Assembly (NCBI GenBank): GCA_009733775.1
Contig: WOGZ01000370.1
Span: 1 to 29,613, forward strand
Source: Alectoria sarmentosa
Taxonomy: Eukaryota; Ascomycota; Lecanoromycetes; Lecanorales; Parmeliaceae
DNA: 29,613 nt
Reading direction: 5' to 3'
Shown here: positions 1-11,350 of the stretch, piece by piece
How positions within the stretch are numbered: position 1 is the stretch's first letter
Layout of the letters: the number at the start of each line of letters is the position of its first letter
The notes under the pieces: model-generated
Seen by the model: only the letters and a program-made list of their open reading frames with translations
The model's database searches: none
Told to the model about the DNA's origin: nothing
Position numbers and translations under genes: made by a program

Positions 1-53
<53 letters not shown>
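1..53. other. 53-nt G homopolymer at the window start
   Basis: Positions 1-53 are uninterrupted G, followed directly by ordinary mixed sequence. No telomere-like unit is visible in it. A run this long at the very edge of a contig is most simply a sequencing or assembly artefact, such as no-signal poly-G read tails in two-colour chemistry. It could be a real homopolymer, but nothing here supports that. Confidence 0.85.
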
Positions 54-55
<2 letters not shown>

Positions 56-280
56 CCCCGTGAGTGCGTAGTGAAGAAAGGCGTGTTGCTATTCAATATT
101 GAAGGGTTGTTGGATCATGGGAATCTGGAGGAGAGAGTCGTTTTGATCGTCATCAAAATGCTGAATGACGGTTAATCTACCTGAATTGAGTACAGTTACT
201 TAGAGTACTGTATGGTAAAGCGCGTGGGGCGCTAATAGCAACTCTATTCTCCTTGACTGCCGAGGTGCCTCTTCCTACTT

Positions 281-305
281 ACTCCCTCGTGCTCCCTCGT
301 GCTCC
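281..305. repeat. Short tandem repeat, 10-bp unit
   Basis: About 2.5 copies of GCTCCCTCGT occur head to tail; the first copy begins with A in place of G. It is intergenic, with no evidence of function. Confidence 0.8.
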
Positions 306-2315
306 TTAAAGATCATTTCAATATATGAGAATGTGGTGTGTTGGCTACTGTTATCATAACAAAGGGTGTGTTCCCACGTTAATATTATTCTTCTTAGTAT
401 CATTATTAATTTTATTTGGTCTATTCGACCTTGAACCATCGCTGCAATTCGTGTGGACAGTATACGAGTAAAGCCAGCGAGATGGTAATCAGGTGGACCG
501 TCAAACTTCTTCTGCTTCCTAGCCAGCTAGCAAAGACATGGCAATCATTTGCGACACGATCGATTGAGAAGTGTAGGGTACCCTAGCTTTGTTTCTGTCA
601 TTCTTACGCTATGAATGTTTTATGCTCCCTGGGTAATCACTTGGCTTTGTCTCGGTGAAGATTTCTGTTGGCAACGATGCATTGGAGGTTCTCGACCTTC
701 ACGGCCCGGTCGTATTACTACTCACGGTCTTTTACTCGTCACTTCTCATCACACATTTGCCTGCCGTGATCATCTTTGCTCTAGATCTCGTTACGACAAA
801 AGAGTACTGTGGCTGTGCAAATATTCTCCCGCATCTTCCTCCAATCGGAGAGAAGAAGACGACGAGGAGTTGTGGCTGAGACGGCTTTGCCAAGGAATTT
901 CCCGCGAAAAGGAGACAACGATCGGCGGTTCATCCTTTTGACGTAGCTAAGAAACGATGTCCTCAGTTGACAGAATCCCATGAGGCGAAGGCAAGAGTAC
1001 CCTTAGCATTACTCGGCCATCGACCCCCACGGCTACCTTTCACTGCCTGCAGCTTCAGGTACACTTGGGGTGATTGGATTTTCGTTGTTCTGTTGGCTCA
1101 TGCTGTGTGTATGCGCTGACACTGACAATCTTATATCGATGCCCGATTTGCCATGCAGGATGGGATGGGAATCTTCCGATGAAACGACAGTACGTACAGT
1201 TGAAGAATCGACTGGAGTTATACCATGTACATGGGGTTATGCACGCATTTGGATCACCTCATCTCGGTTAGAAGTTTGGATGGGTACGGAGCGCCGGTGG
1301 AGGGCCTGAAGTGGTCAAGGCAGTGTGCTAACAGTATTATCCTTATTACATGGTTGTAAAAAAAAAAAAATATGATTGCAAAAGTGCATCGGCTCTGCAC
1401 AAGTGCCAATTGATGGGCGCTTGGCAAGTTTGAGAGCAATACATAGGTACTGCCGGTACCAATACCATCGTCGGAACGCGGGTATCAGAGAGAGGGACTA
1501 GTCCGTTAGTGTCATTCAAGAGGTCTTTCCGCCTTTAGAGGTCTTTTATTACCCAAGGTACACGGCTACGTGATATGAGGTAGGTAGGTACCTAAGGTAT
1601 TATTGTCAAGCGCCTCGTCTCATCGAGGTCGGGGTCATAGTGATAGTGGTAGTCTGGTTGTTCGCAAGGAGCGGGAGAGAAGTGTGGCTGATGATGAGGG
1701 ATTTGCAGAGGATCGCCACAGGCACGATGGGGGTGCATTACTGCAGCATGATGGACGTCGTCACGGACTCGGTGGTGGCAACGCTTACCGAGAGAAGAGA
1801 GCAGAAAAGGAAAGGATGAACGGTTTTCTGCTGCAGGGGTGATGGGATTCAGCCACAGGAGAGGACAGATGCAGCGAGGGAAATTCCTTGGCCCAAACTC
1901 TATGAAAGCCCCACTGGCAGAAAGGAAGCTAGCCATGGGCGCGATCTGCATTGGAAACCAGACCCTGGAGACCCTGAGAGACTCTAGAGACTCTCTAGCC
2001 TCTCACTTTAGTCCTTCGCCTTTGTCCGGGACATTTTAGCGCCCAAGGAGAGTGGCTCTATTGTGGCGCGTGGCGCAAACAGTTCCCTGAGAGTTGAGAG
2101 TGACTGACTGGCTCCTACTCTAAATCGTAGTAGACGATGGACCACTAGACCCACACCCACCTAAGGTATCCAGGGTCCTCTTAGCCTCTTCCTGTACTTG
2201 GAGTCTAAGTACCCTACTCCCTAAAGTAAACCTTGACGCACGGGAGTCACCCAGTCACCAGTCATCACGCCTATGCCCCATGCTCTTTTGCTCGTCGTTA
2301 TTCCTCTTTGCTCAC

Positions 2316-2350
2316 GCCCATGCCCATGCCCTTGCCCATGTCCATGCCCC
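2316..2350. repeat. GCCCAT hexamer tandem repeat
   Basis: Nearly six copies of GCCCAT with single-base variants (GCCCTT, GTCCAT) lie about 390 bp upstream of the CP2-type start codon. It is a low-complexity promoter-region repeat. It puts several ATG triplets in one frame, but that frame shows no sign of coding. Confidence 0.85.
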
Positions 2351-2734
2351 CAGGTTCAAGCCTCGAAGGGCACGCGTTCTATCGTGGCATGGATTCCAGG
2401 ATGATTGCTTTGGCCCTGGTCGCTTCCACAGCAAGTGACGCTACAATATAATTATTTCTACGACGCACACCTCTGCAAAGCATACTACGCTTCACTACTT
2501 GGGCCTATCAAACTCTCCCGGGTTTGCACTTGCAGTTGCTTGCTTCTAAATACCTTGTCCCTGCCCAATTCCCCCGGTCATTTCCATTCCCATTATCTTA
2601 CCCTTAACCCTACCATCAAGCACCCTTCCACAAACGACCTGCATATATCTAAAAGCGTCCGACACAGCCACTTCTTTCTCTACACTCCATGAACTTCTTA
2701 TAAGAGCCATCCGTGAACCAAGTCACCCCATGCC

Positions 2735-5455
2735 ATGTTTCGTAATCGGTATGTACCCGCACGGTTCCATCATCCTCAGCCCTTCAATGTCATCCATCGC
2801 CCGTCTTGTTTATACTGACTCTGGGTACTCGTCGTAGAAAGAACTCGCAGAAGCCTGCCAACGAGCTTTATGCTGCCTTCAAACAGAGCTTCCCTCATGT
2901 AGGGCCCGCCACAATATCGCCCTCGGCTGCATCGTCAGACTCTACGATAGAGACCTCGACCTCGCTCACGAGCATATCAATGGACCAAACAATGGATCAG
3001 AGGTGCGACGGTTAATCTCTTTCGCTTTTTCCAGCGTCCGAAAGCCTCCTAGCTCTTGGAAGTCCTCGAGCTCCCTGTGCTTATCCTTCTTCTTACCGTT
3101 GGGCCTGCTCTTTCCGCTACCTACCCTATGGATCAGTCGACTAACAACCTACTTGTTGCCTTTGACTGCAGACAGTTGCGCGATCAAGACACAAACAAAG
3201 TCCAAGACTCGGGCTTTGGCGAGCCCGACCATTGGAGATTTACTCCATCCATCCTCGACACCAATTCCTTTGCCTTTGCTTCCTTCGTAAACCATCAATC
3301 CAGCGATTTCGGTTCGACTCCCGGAGGCACGAATACGGTCTTCCACAACAACCAAGCAGGTGACTTGCACACCCCAGGTATTGGCTTCCAGCTGGGGACG
3401 CCTCTCTCGGTCCCGAATTCTGCAGGGCAAAGCGATACAACAGCCGCAGTAGACATGCACGGTTTCCATGCCCACCTACTCAACTCGCAACAGTTTCAGA
3501 ATCCCAGTCGGTTCACACTGCAACAAGCATACGCACCTAGTTCCTTCATACACCAAGACTCGGGATATGACACGATGGAACACCCGAACCATAGTCTGTC
3601 TGCGCAAAGGTCAAGCATCGACGAAGAGATACCGAGGGAGTCGTCATTTATAGGATTTCCTGCAAGGCACCCGGACAATAGGCAATCACATTCTGCGCCA
3701 GCAATGGATAGGTACGTGACTTAGTTCCAATTCTATTATGCATGGACTAATATTATATGCGTTTCCAGTTTCCGTTACCGTGTCACACTCAACGCGCCTA
3801 CTGCAATGATCAAAGACTCCGACGAGATTCCTGTTACCTATCTCAACAAAGGTCAAGCATATGCCGTGTCCATAAGCGATAGCATGGGTCTTGGCCCCGC
3901 AGCTGGCCCAATCAAATATCGAACCGTCATTCGCATATCATTTGAGGATGAACAGCAAAGACAACGGCCTTCGGCGTGCTGGCAACTGTGGAAGGAAGGA
4001 CGAGGTTTGGCCGAATCTCATCTGAGGGGTGGAAAGCTTCAAGCAGTTGAGTTTGTTGATCCAAATCAAGGAGGTGACGAGGAGACCAAACGACCGCGTG
4101 TCGAGTTAGAGGCGGCATCATTCGACTGCTTTTCCGTGACCTGGACGCCGTCAGCAGGCTCGAGCAGCGCAGACTGTTCGGTAGCCGTTCGTTTCAATTT
4201 CTTATCGACCGACTTCAGCCATTCTAAAGGTGTCAAAGGCATTCCCGTTCGCCTATGCGCAAAAACAGAAATCATCTCTTCTGGCACTCCAGATTCGCCC
4301 CCTGCCCCGACTGCGGAGGTCTGCTTCTGCAAAGTCAAGCTCTTCCGGGATCACGGCGCGGAACGAAAGCTTTCAAATGACGTAGCGCATATTAAGAAGA
4401 CCATCGATAAGCTAAATCAGCAGATTACTCAGGTTGAGAATGGGGTGAAAGATGTCGGAAAGCGTAAAAGGAGCGGTGCCGACAAAGGTGGCAGTCATCG
4501 ACCTGGAAAGGTTCAAAAGCACAAAAGAACCTGGTCTATCTCTTCCCAGGGATCTAATGGCCGGCCTCCTGTTGAGGAAGACCTTCACATGAAGCTTGCC
4601 ACGATGCAAGATATGTTCACTTCCACTCGTCCAGTCAGTGTACTCTACCTGAAAGGGTACGAGCAAGATGATCCGGACGTATTTCCAGTTTCGTTGCCGG
4701 GGGAGCCCACAGACTTGACCAAGGTCGGTCAATTTGACCGCAAAGCGTCGTGGGACCGCAAGGCTCTCAGCGAGTCGACACCCACAAATTCTTACATAGC
4801 CTCGCCTTCGCCCAGCTCACGATCCATGCCATCCGATTCTCGACCTTGTGAGCCGTCAAGCTTTCAAAAGCCGGCGCCCTTCAATCCAAACCAGCAGCTG
4901 CCGAATGAGTGGGAACAACAACTTGCTCATCATCAATTTGCAAGCACGAACTTCTCAGGGTTTCCTTCTACGAACATAGCAATCAAGGTGCCAAAAGGAC
5001 ACACTGACGAGTCGATGTCGAATTGGATTGAGGCTTTCGAAGTTGATCCCTCCTACGAAGCCCCAGCGGAAAAGCCAATCAAGCCTATTGCTTGCTTCTA
5101 CGTCCTCATTAAAGTACCCGGTGATACTCCCGGAGAAGACTACTACAGGGCAGTTTACTTGATGGACAGGACTGTCAAAGACCTCATCACGAGCATTGCC
5201 ATGAAATGCGGAGTCGACCCTACGCATGTCACGCGAACATTGAGAGTCAACTCAAGAGGGCTCAAGATCATGGTTGATGATGAGGTCGTTCGAGAACTCC
5301 CGGAGGGCCAGGACATGATTGTCGAATTTGGTGAAGTAAATGCCAGCACCGGCTTCAAGCAGGAAGCAGGCTCCGGTGCTAGTACTCCCAAAGCTAATCA
5401 AACACCTACACAGAGCGCCAGCAGTGGGGCTCTGGAAATGAGACTTTTGTTCTAG
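2735..5455 (+). CDS. CP2/Grainyhead-like transcription factor
   Basis: The exons are 2735-2748, 2838-3002, 3172-3711 and 3769-5455, giving 801 aa. The introns are GTATGT..TAG, GTGCGA..CAG (with a GACTAAC branch site near 3139) and GTACGT..CAG; all phases close. The start was chosen because the tiny exon 1 (MFRNR) joins in phase to KNSQKPANELYAAF. Residues about 240-440 form the CP2 DNA-binding domain, opening with SFRYRVTLNAPTAMIKD; NDVAHIKKTIDKLNQQI (about 443-460) looks like a short helical or coiled segment; a conserved block with KGYEQDDPDVFPVSLPG lies near 530-550; residues about 680-765 resemble the ubiquitin-like dimerisation region of Grainyhead/CP2 proteins. The long N-terminal 240 residues are Ser/Gln/Asn-rich. 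CP2 proteins bind DNA as dimers or tetramers, and fungal members have been linked to cell-wall and conidial separation genes. Family assignment is firm; the specific role is inferred. Intron 2 (169 nt, weak donor) is the least certain splice. Confidence 0.9.
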
Positions 5456-6295
5456 GAAGTGCGAGCTGCACCCTCGATCTGTTTTTTTTTATGATACCCC
5501 AACTCGTATTACGACGTCTACGATGATCCGCCTTAGCCCATGGCCCAATGCTCGGTCTGAAAAGCCTGTGCTGTCAAGATACTCTGCTGAAGGAGGAGGC
5601 CAGAGATTGTCGATGAAAGCATTGACGCAATTGCTGGATAAGTCTGTGTCACCATTGATGGAGGGATATGCTACTAGCCGCCCCTACTTGCCCTAGAATG
5701 ATGGCTGCTACGCGATCATTCCTTGTTCGATACCCCAGCAATTTGGCGGAGGACGATATACGAGTCCTTGATGATTATGAACATGTGGGAAGCTACTCTT
5801 CGTGTCACCATTACCATTGGCCTAATCCTTGACGCACACAATGTATTTAGTCATCTTGCCCTCTTCCTTGACTGTTTTAAAAGATACCCAAAGTTAGCCG
5901 CTCGAATATCGACGCAGGCCAAGTACAAATTCATGCTTGTTAGACCTCCAATTGTCAGTCATGGGTGCGTGGCGGGGTCCCAGTAGACGCGGGTGACAAG
6001 GTGAAAACACGGGTGTACACTGACACTGAGGAATGATTCACAAGGACAGATTGAGTACTTTGAACTTGCACAGCGCCCAAGTCAATCGCACCGCTCGCAC
6101 AGAGTCAGCAGAGTAGTCGGGATACATGGGAAAGTGGACGCGGCTCTGGAGCTGGAGAAGAGGAGAAGAGGAAGAGCGGAAAAGAGGAGAGAGATGAAGG
6201 CGGGCAAATCCACACACACGGCTTGACCGAAGTGCTCAGCTGATGAAGGCATGATAGGATGTTGGACAGCGCTGAGCGTATACGTAAGATCTTAC

Positions 6296-6350
6296 AAGAA
6301 TAACAATAACAACAACAACAATAGTAATAATGCGTGATGCGTGATGCGTT
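6296..6350. repeat. AAC/AAT-rich microsatellite followed by GCGTGAT repeat
   Basis: An imperfect AAC/AAT trinucleotide run is followed directly by three copies of GCGTGAT, the last of them GCGTTAT. It is simple-sequence intergenic DNA. Confidence 0.75.
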
Positions 6351-6710
6351 ATGCATGCAGCCATCTTTTCGGTACCATCTACGGAAGCCTCGACTCTTGA
6401 AGCGCCGCCACCTCACACCTCGCTGGATGGTGATCCTTCTTGAACTGTGGCAGTCAAGTTTTCATTAGTCATCATGTCATCATGTCTGTGTCATGATGTC
6501 ATCGTCTTGCCCTGGACCTCGCGGACATTGTGGCTTAGACTGCCGATCATTTTTTCTTTAATCTCGGCGCGTCGGAATCATCTCCTCTGCTAACTGCTCT
6601 CTTTGGTTTTTTGGCGGGAAGAGTTTGGGGCGGTTTTTAGACTCCGTCGCTCGCTTTTCCACGGACCGAATGCTCATGTTATGTATTTTGGTCCACAGTC
6701 CAACACAGCC

Positions 6711-6787
6711 AATACACCCATACACATCGATACACCCATTATCCATACACTCATGCCCCCATACACTCATACACCCATAAACTCATA
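6711..6787. repeat. Degenerate ATACACCCAT/ATACACTCAT tandem repeat
   Basis: About seven imperfect units of roughly 10-12 bp, based on ATACACCCAT or ATACACTCAT, occur in a row. The other strand reads as a Met/Cys/Gly-rich peptide only because of the repeat, so I do not call a gene. Confidence 0.75.
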
Positions 6788-7518
6788 GGAGTAGTTACTT
6801 AGTACGCAGGTCGCGTTTAATGTCAAGCTCCAGATTCGCGGATTGACGTGTGGACTCGGGAAGGGGAAAGGGAGGGGTTGGCTCTGGGGGGGATGTTCCG
6901 AGCGTGCTGGTTGAGAAAAGCTCTTCGGGTACACTTTGTATTTTCCCCAATTCTACCATATTGCGTTCACATGAGGTGGGAGTGATGGACTCCATTCCTA
7001 CTTCGCATTTTGTCTTCTTAAGCATGAGAATGAGAACACGTAAGAGTGATCAATGTCTTTTCCTTGTTGGACTCGCTTGACCTCGGCATGTACGGCTTAT
7101 CCACCCCATCCTTTGCATCAACACAACCGTCACCTCATTAACCGAGCGTTCGGGTATCAAATAAAGTCATTATTCTATAAGCATCTATAGCTCAGCTGTC
7201 TAAATCCTGTCACCCCACGCCATATTTTCATCATCCTCTCCTCTAAGCCCCGTCGTCAGCTGTGCTTTGTAGCAGAAGCGACAACTTCATGCTATGTACG
7301 CTCAGCCAGATACGCCCTGATTTTCGACTCCAAAAGAGATCATCTCCGCTGGCAAATGCTCTTATTATTATTTTCTCAATCGCTCAATGAGCAACAGTAT
7401 GACACCAACCCAATGCGGGTATGTTTGCCTCTGAAGGGTCGGTTGAAGACAAAGAAAGACGCTGAAGAGAGAGATACGCCATGCAGACTGATCCTCGCTA
7501 ATGCTTGCCTGTGAGCTA

Positions 7519-10152
7519 CTACCGCGTAATGATGAGCGAGAAGCCGTCCACCCATTGACCGCAAGAGCCGGATACACCTGCGATGCTGTACCCTCGAGGT
7601 GGTATTAGGGTGTGCCTGTTCATGGATCAATCAATGGGCTTGCTGATGGCGTATGGTGAGGGTAGACAAGACATACCCAGATCCACCGTTTGCATTACCA
7701 AATACACCTGATCGTCGGCCTAGGCTTGTCAGGATCTCAATGCCGTCGATCCAGAGTCCAGCTCGCAAATAGAACCCCAACAAGATTTCACCTCGTCGTG
7801 TGTCTGAAGACCGATAAGCACTTTTGATTGCAACAAGTTGGGCGTGCGCTTTCAACGTACCAAACATAAACTCGCTGCCGCCCGGCTGGCCTCTTCTCTT
7901 TCCAAACAGTTGGCTGGTCGAATCTTCATACAAGAACTCCAACCCGTCCAAAGCAAAGCCGTGATACACTTTGATCGATGTGAGTAGCTTGGTTTGTATA
8001 TGAGCAGTTTCTAGTATGACCTGCTCAGGTTGACTGCCTTCCTGCCCAGACTTCCCCAGCTTGCAACCCTTGAACCCCGACTGCCCATTCGGTAGCTTCA
8101 CCATGTGGTTCTTTAACTTCAATAGCGCATTGAAATCGACGACTTCGTGGCATCCTTGCCCGGCAGAATAGATTTTGATTCTTAGTTTCTTGCTGCTCTT
8201 CCTGTCGTCTGGTAATCGAGCTTTTAGATCGTTTTCCGTAAGCACGATCTGTCGTGGCGGACCCCCTGACTGAACATCGCCATTACTGTACTCGAGCCAA
8301 GCACGACAAGTCTCGTCACCATCGGCAAAGATTTCGACGAAAGAGATACCCGTAGGAGCCGTTATGAGAGCCTTTCCATTGTCAGCAGGCCAAACTTGGA
8401 TGCTCTCGTCGGGATTGAGCAATGCGTCTGTTGGTAATCGAAAACATGGATGGTACTTGAAGCGTAGTGCGTCAAGTCTATGCCAACTGCACTCATCTTT
8501 CGGTAGGCACAATCGAACGCCAGGTGATTTCGTTCGAGTCGAATATGGTTCTCTGCAAAGAAAAGTTCGATTCAGGCGCACGTAATCCCGCAGCATGATG
8601 CCAGACTCTTGATGGGGGCAGCCGAATAAGTGGCCCGTTTCGTGAAGATGAGCACCTATTCCGACATTCGCGGCCTCCCAGTTGCTCCCTGATTCGTTGC
8701 AATCGTTCGCAACAAAATTGGTGTTGGTTCTGGTGCAGTCAGAGAAAGCAGGGACTACCTCCTCAATGCTTGCAGGATAACTCTGAAGGGCTTGAGAGCC
8801 GAAGACTGCGAGCTGCACCTCGCCAGCGCCTCCACCTAGAGCTGCGTGACCGGTGATGGTCTTCGCCTTCGTATCCCAATGCGCATCAAGCAACAATAGC
8901 GAGATGTACTGCATCTGCCCTTTGACGGGTTTGAAATGCCCTTTGACCGCTTCCATCGCAATGCTGTATAACTCACCCTTGCGAGTTGCATTGTCATACT
9001 GTTGTGCAAGATCTAAATCCCGAAGCTCTTTCACCGTCTTTTCTGTTCTGATGACATGCACCTTTGCTTCATTCCTCATCTGACCCATTTCTTTATCCCG
9101 AAAAGTCAAGGATCCAGTCTGCCATTCTTCCTCAAATCGAAAGCATCTTCTTCCGAGGCCGTTACGGTACATCTGTTCTCCGGTGAAAGCTTGCCATAAG
9201 TACGCCGCCATACGGAACTTCCGGACCGCTATATCCAAATCATTCCCTTCTCTCTGCTTTCGCTCCGGCACCGCGTCAAAAGTGGCCGGAGAGTCCTTTC
9301 CTAGCAGTATAACAAGTTGAAGCGGTGGTGAGTTGATCAACGGAAGGAAGTTGACGTTGATCCAGGAAGAATGTGCGGGAAGAGAAGAATTGGTGGAAGC
9401 CATTTTTGGAGAACTGAAGTCAAAGCGTAATCGGTTGGGACCAGGAGTTAAGTGGACCAAAGCCTTGAAGTGGGAATCGCTGACAGGCCACATCGTTGCC
9501 GGGAAACTGTCCTGATGATGGCACACGGTCAAAGTACCGTCGAGCGTCTTCTCCGAAGGGTCACCTATTTGGCCATACACGAGGAGCACTTTTTGATGTA
9601 CCTGCCCGAGAACTTTAGCGGGAGCCCCTAGTGTGCTCAGTCTGGCTAGGTCAGGAAGCGCCTACCCAGGAATTGTCAGAAACCGATAACATCCGGGGCG
9701 CAAAGCTTGAAGTTGGCAGCTTGGGTGTTGTAGTTCCATTGATGGACGGAGTGTTCAATCCCTGTGCAAGCGACACATCAGCCCTGCTTTTTGACTCCCC
9801 TTGAGTTCTCCAAGGTATGGGTGACATATCTCTTGCCGAGCGGGAGCAGGCGTACCATGAAGCTGCTTCTGTTGCTCACCGAGCTCAAAGGCATTGGCCT
9901 TTGAGGCAACGGCGTCATTGCGCCGGTGGACTTGCTCGTGACCAGGGTTGGAGTAGATTGGTGGGGTTGTATTGAAGAAGGAGGTGTGGAGGAGGCATAG
10001 ACGGAGTTTATGGTGGAGGAGGATTTGGTGGTCGGAACGATGCCATTGGTGCCAATGGTGCCATTTGAATCGTTTGAGTTATTTGAACTGTTTGGAGATT
10101 TGCCTGTCTTGGAGCTCGTCTTCTTTCGACGAAGTTCCTTGAAGAAAGGCAT
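7519..10152 (-). CDS. Putative zinc metallopeptidase with jacalin-like domain
   Basis: On the minus strand the exons are 10152-9856, 9761-9666, 9601-7677 and 7615-7519, giving 804 aa. The introns are 94, 64 and 61 nt (donors GTACGC, GTAGGC, GTATGT; all CAG acceptors) and every phase closes. The N-terminus (MPFFKELRRKK, then a Ser/Thr/Pro-rich linker to about residue 125) is variable-looking. The conserved part starts at SWVHQKVLLVYGQIGDPSEK. The zinc site is HETGHLFGCPH at residues 451-461 (HExxHxxGxxH), followed by a Met-turn-like SGIMLRDYVRLNR. This matches the uncharacterised fungal family of yeast YIL108W (Pfam Metallopep, PF12044). Residues about 632-804 form a jacalin-like lectin fold, rich in Gly and ending WVDGFSLIITR; its last strands are encoded by the final exon. 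There is no signal peptide, so it is probably cytosolic. Substrate is unknown. An alternative splice joining 9856 directly to 9661 is in phase, but it gives a less family-like junction. Confidence 0.88.
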
Positions 10153-10326
10153 TGCAGCATGCAGATGCCTTGTGCCTTATGCAAAGAGAATTTGTGTCTC
10201 GTATTGCGTCCAAATAACGAGCGCGGTCATGGAGAAGAGTGTGTAGTGTGGTGTAGTGTAGTGGGAGTGCTGGTGAGCGTGAAGGAAGATGTATCAATTA
10301 AGAGGGGAGCTCATGCCGAGAGATGC

Positions 10327-10334
10327 TACGCGTA
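10327..10334. promoter_or_regulatory. MCB-like site (ACGCGT core in TACGCGTA)
   Basis: ACGCGT at 10328-10333 is the consensus MluI cell-cycle box bound by MBF-type factors. It lies about 175 bp upstream of the metallopeptidase start and about 1.27 kb upstream of the Whi5/Nrm1-like start. In yeasts NRM1 is itself an MBF target. A 6-bp site is expected by chance fairly often, so function is only suggested. Confidence 0.3.
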
Positions 10335-10820
10335 GGCAATCTTGAAACGAGTGATTTGAGGGTGCCAATGCCAAGGAGACAAGAGATTGAAGCTTAACGA
10401 CAGGAGGCTTGAAAGAAGAAAAGGGCGAAACGAAGACGAAGATGATGGTGATGCAGCAAAGAGCCAAAATGATTAAGGGAAAGAGAATAATCTAAAGGAA
10501 AATGCTGAAGAGAAAGACTTCAAAAAGGCAAGAACGATGTACGGAGGAGCACCGTACTTTACTCTACAGTCTAACAAGGTACAGTAGCTAGCCTTCCAGC
10601 AGTACCTACCTACCTTAGAACTTGACTGTGGCCACTTAGCCAGTCGTCAGTAAGGTAGCCCAGTCAACTAATAAAGCTTGCCGCTTGCCGCTCGACCCTG
10701 CCACTGGTGCCACCGTGACCGTGCACTATCTACTTTAAACTATCTATCATTAGCCCTATCTTGTTCATGCATGCATTCATATAATTTCAGAGTAAGAAGT
10801 ACTTCTATTGCTACTTGTGT

Positions 10821-10855
10821 TCTACTCTACTCTACTCTACTCTACTCTACTCTAC
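10821..10855. repeat. (TCTAC)7 pentanucleotide microsatellite
   Basis: Seven perfect TCTAC units occur in a row in the divergent intergenic region. It is likely length-polymorphic between strains. Confidence 0.95.
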
Positions 10856-11343
10856 TTCATAGGTGTTGAGAGGCCAGTCAAATGTCTATCCATCATTCAA
10901 TTCTATCCTAGCTATTTCATCGATTTCGCCATTGTTTCACACCGCAGTATGCAGGATGGGTTTTCAATCGTGGAAAAGGAAAAGGAAAAGCAGGATGCAA
11001 ATTTAAAAAACAACAACTTGAAAATTAACAGATCAAAAATCAACAATTTCAAAGTATAAATTGGGGTCGATATGTTCAATTGTACATATGATACCGGCCA
11101 TAGCAACAAGTCACCATGCATCATGAATCTGGAATCTGACTGGCGGAGCTATGGCCGGCCATATGACCTAATAAGTACGAGTACCTTATTTCTCTTGGCG
11201 AGGCGCTTCTCATTTTATGAAATGCATTCATTGATTGCATTGACTTATGCAGTTTTGACGCTAATAATGCCAACCTCCTCCTCCTCCTCCGCTCAACACA
11301 TATTGGATAGATGGGGTACAAAACAGCAGCTAATTTTCCACTC

Positions 11344-11350
11344 TATAAAT
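11344..11350 (+). promoter_or_regulatory. Possible TATA element for the Whi5-like gene
   Basis: TATAAAT lies 254 bp upstream of the start codon and just before a long CT-rich tract (11386-11422), the usual arrangement near fungal transcription starts. The evidence is by sequence and position only. Confidence 0.3.

Larger units (their letters stand above)
54..2734. other. Non-coding region upstream of the CP2 gene
   Basis: There is no convincing gene in this 2.7 kb. The open frames are short (at most about 120 codons), lie on both strands, show no recognisable domain and have no splice structure that extends them. The stretch holds a 10-bp tandem repeat (281-305), a GCCCAT hexamer repeat (2316-2350), several copies of an ACCTAAGGTA-like intergenic motif (1577-1600, 2159-2169) and probably the promoter and 5' UTR of the gene at 2735. 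A lineage-specific small gene or non-coding RNA cannot be excluded. Confidence 0.6.
5456..7518. other. Non-coding region between convergent gene ends
   Basis: This is 2 kb between the 3' end of the CP2-type gene and the 3' end of the metallopeptidase gene. Frames of up to about 100 codons exist on both strands, but none shows a recognisable domain, and several sit on low-complexity sequence. Contents include 3' UTRs, an AAC/AAT-rich stretch at 6296-6330, a GCGTGAT repeat at about 6332-6350 and a degenerate ATACACCCAT repeat at 6711-6787. I see no RNA gene. Confidence 0.6.

Noticed and set aside
615..981. Overlapping short open frames, one with a hydrophobic stretch
   Set aside because: Three frames overlap, none has a recognisable family, and the hydrophobic run alone is weak evidence.
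1592..1951. 119-codon open frame on the minus strand, with an overlapping 79-codon frame on the plus strand
   Set aside because: Rich in His, Arg and Pro with no domain, no splice continuation and an equally open opposite strand. Not distinguishable from chance.
2372..2377. ACGCGT in the CP2-type promoter region, and again at 26584-26589
   Set aside because: The second lies in the Sec14-like coding sequence, which shows such hexamers occur by chance. The first has no supporting neighbour site.
2596..2613. CCCTTAACCCTA, similar to two telomere units
   Set aside because: Only about two imperfect units in promoter DNA. Not a telomere or a clear interstitial tract.
3149..5391. Several minus-strand frames opposite the CP2-type gene
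   Set aside because: Antisense shadows of a well-supported spliced gene.
5723..5986. 87-codon open frame after the CP2-type gene
   Set aside because: No family resemblance. It lies in what is probably 3' UTR and intergenic DNA.
6105..6770. Minus-strand open frames of 103 and 70 codons
   Set aside because: Both are driven by low-complexity repeats (GAAGAG-rich, AAC/AAT-rich and ATACACCCAT-type sequence).
7160..7240. TATAGCTCAGC, resembling a tRNA A-box
   Set aside because: No matching B-box (GGTTCGAATCC-like) or acceptor stem at the right distance.
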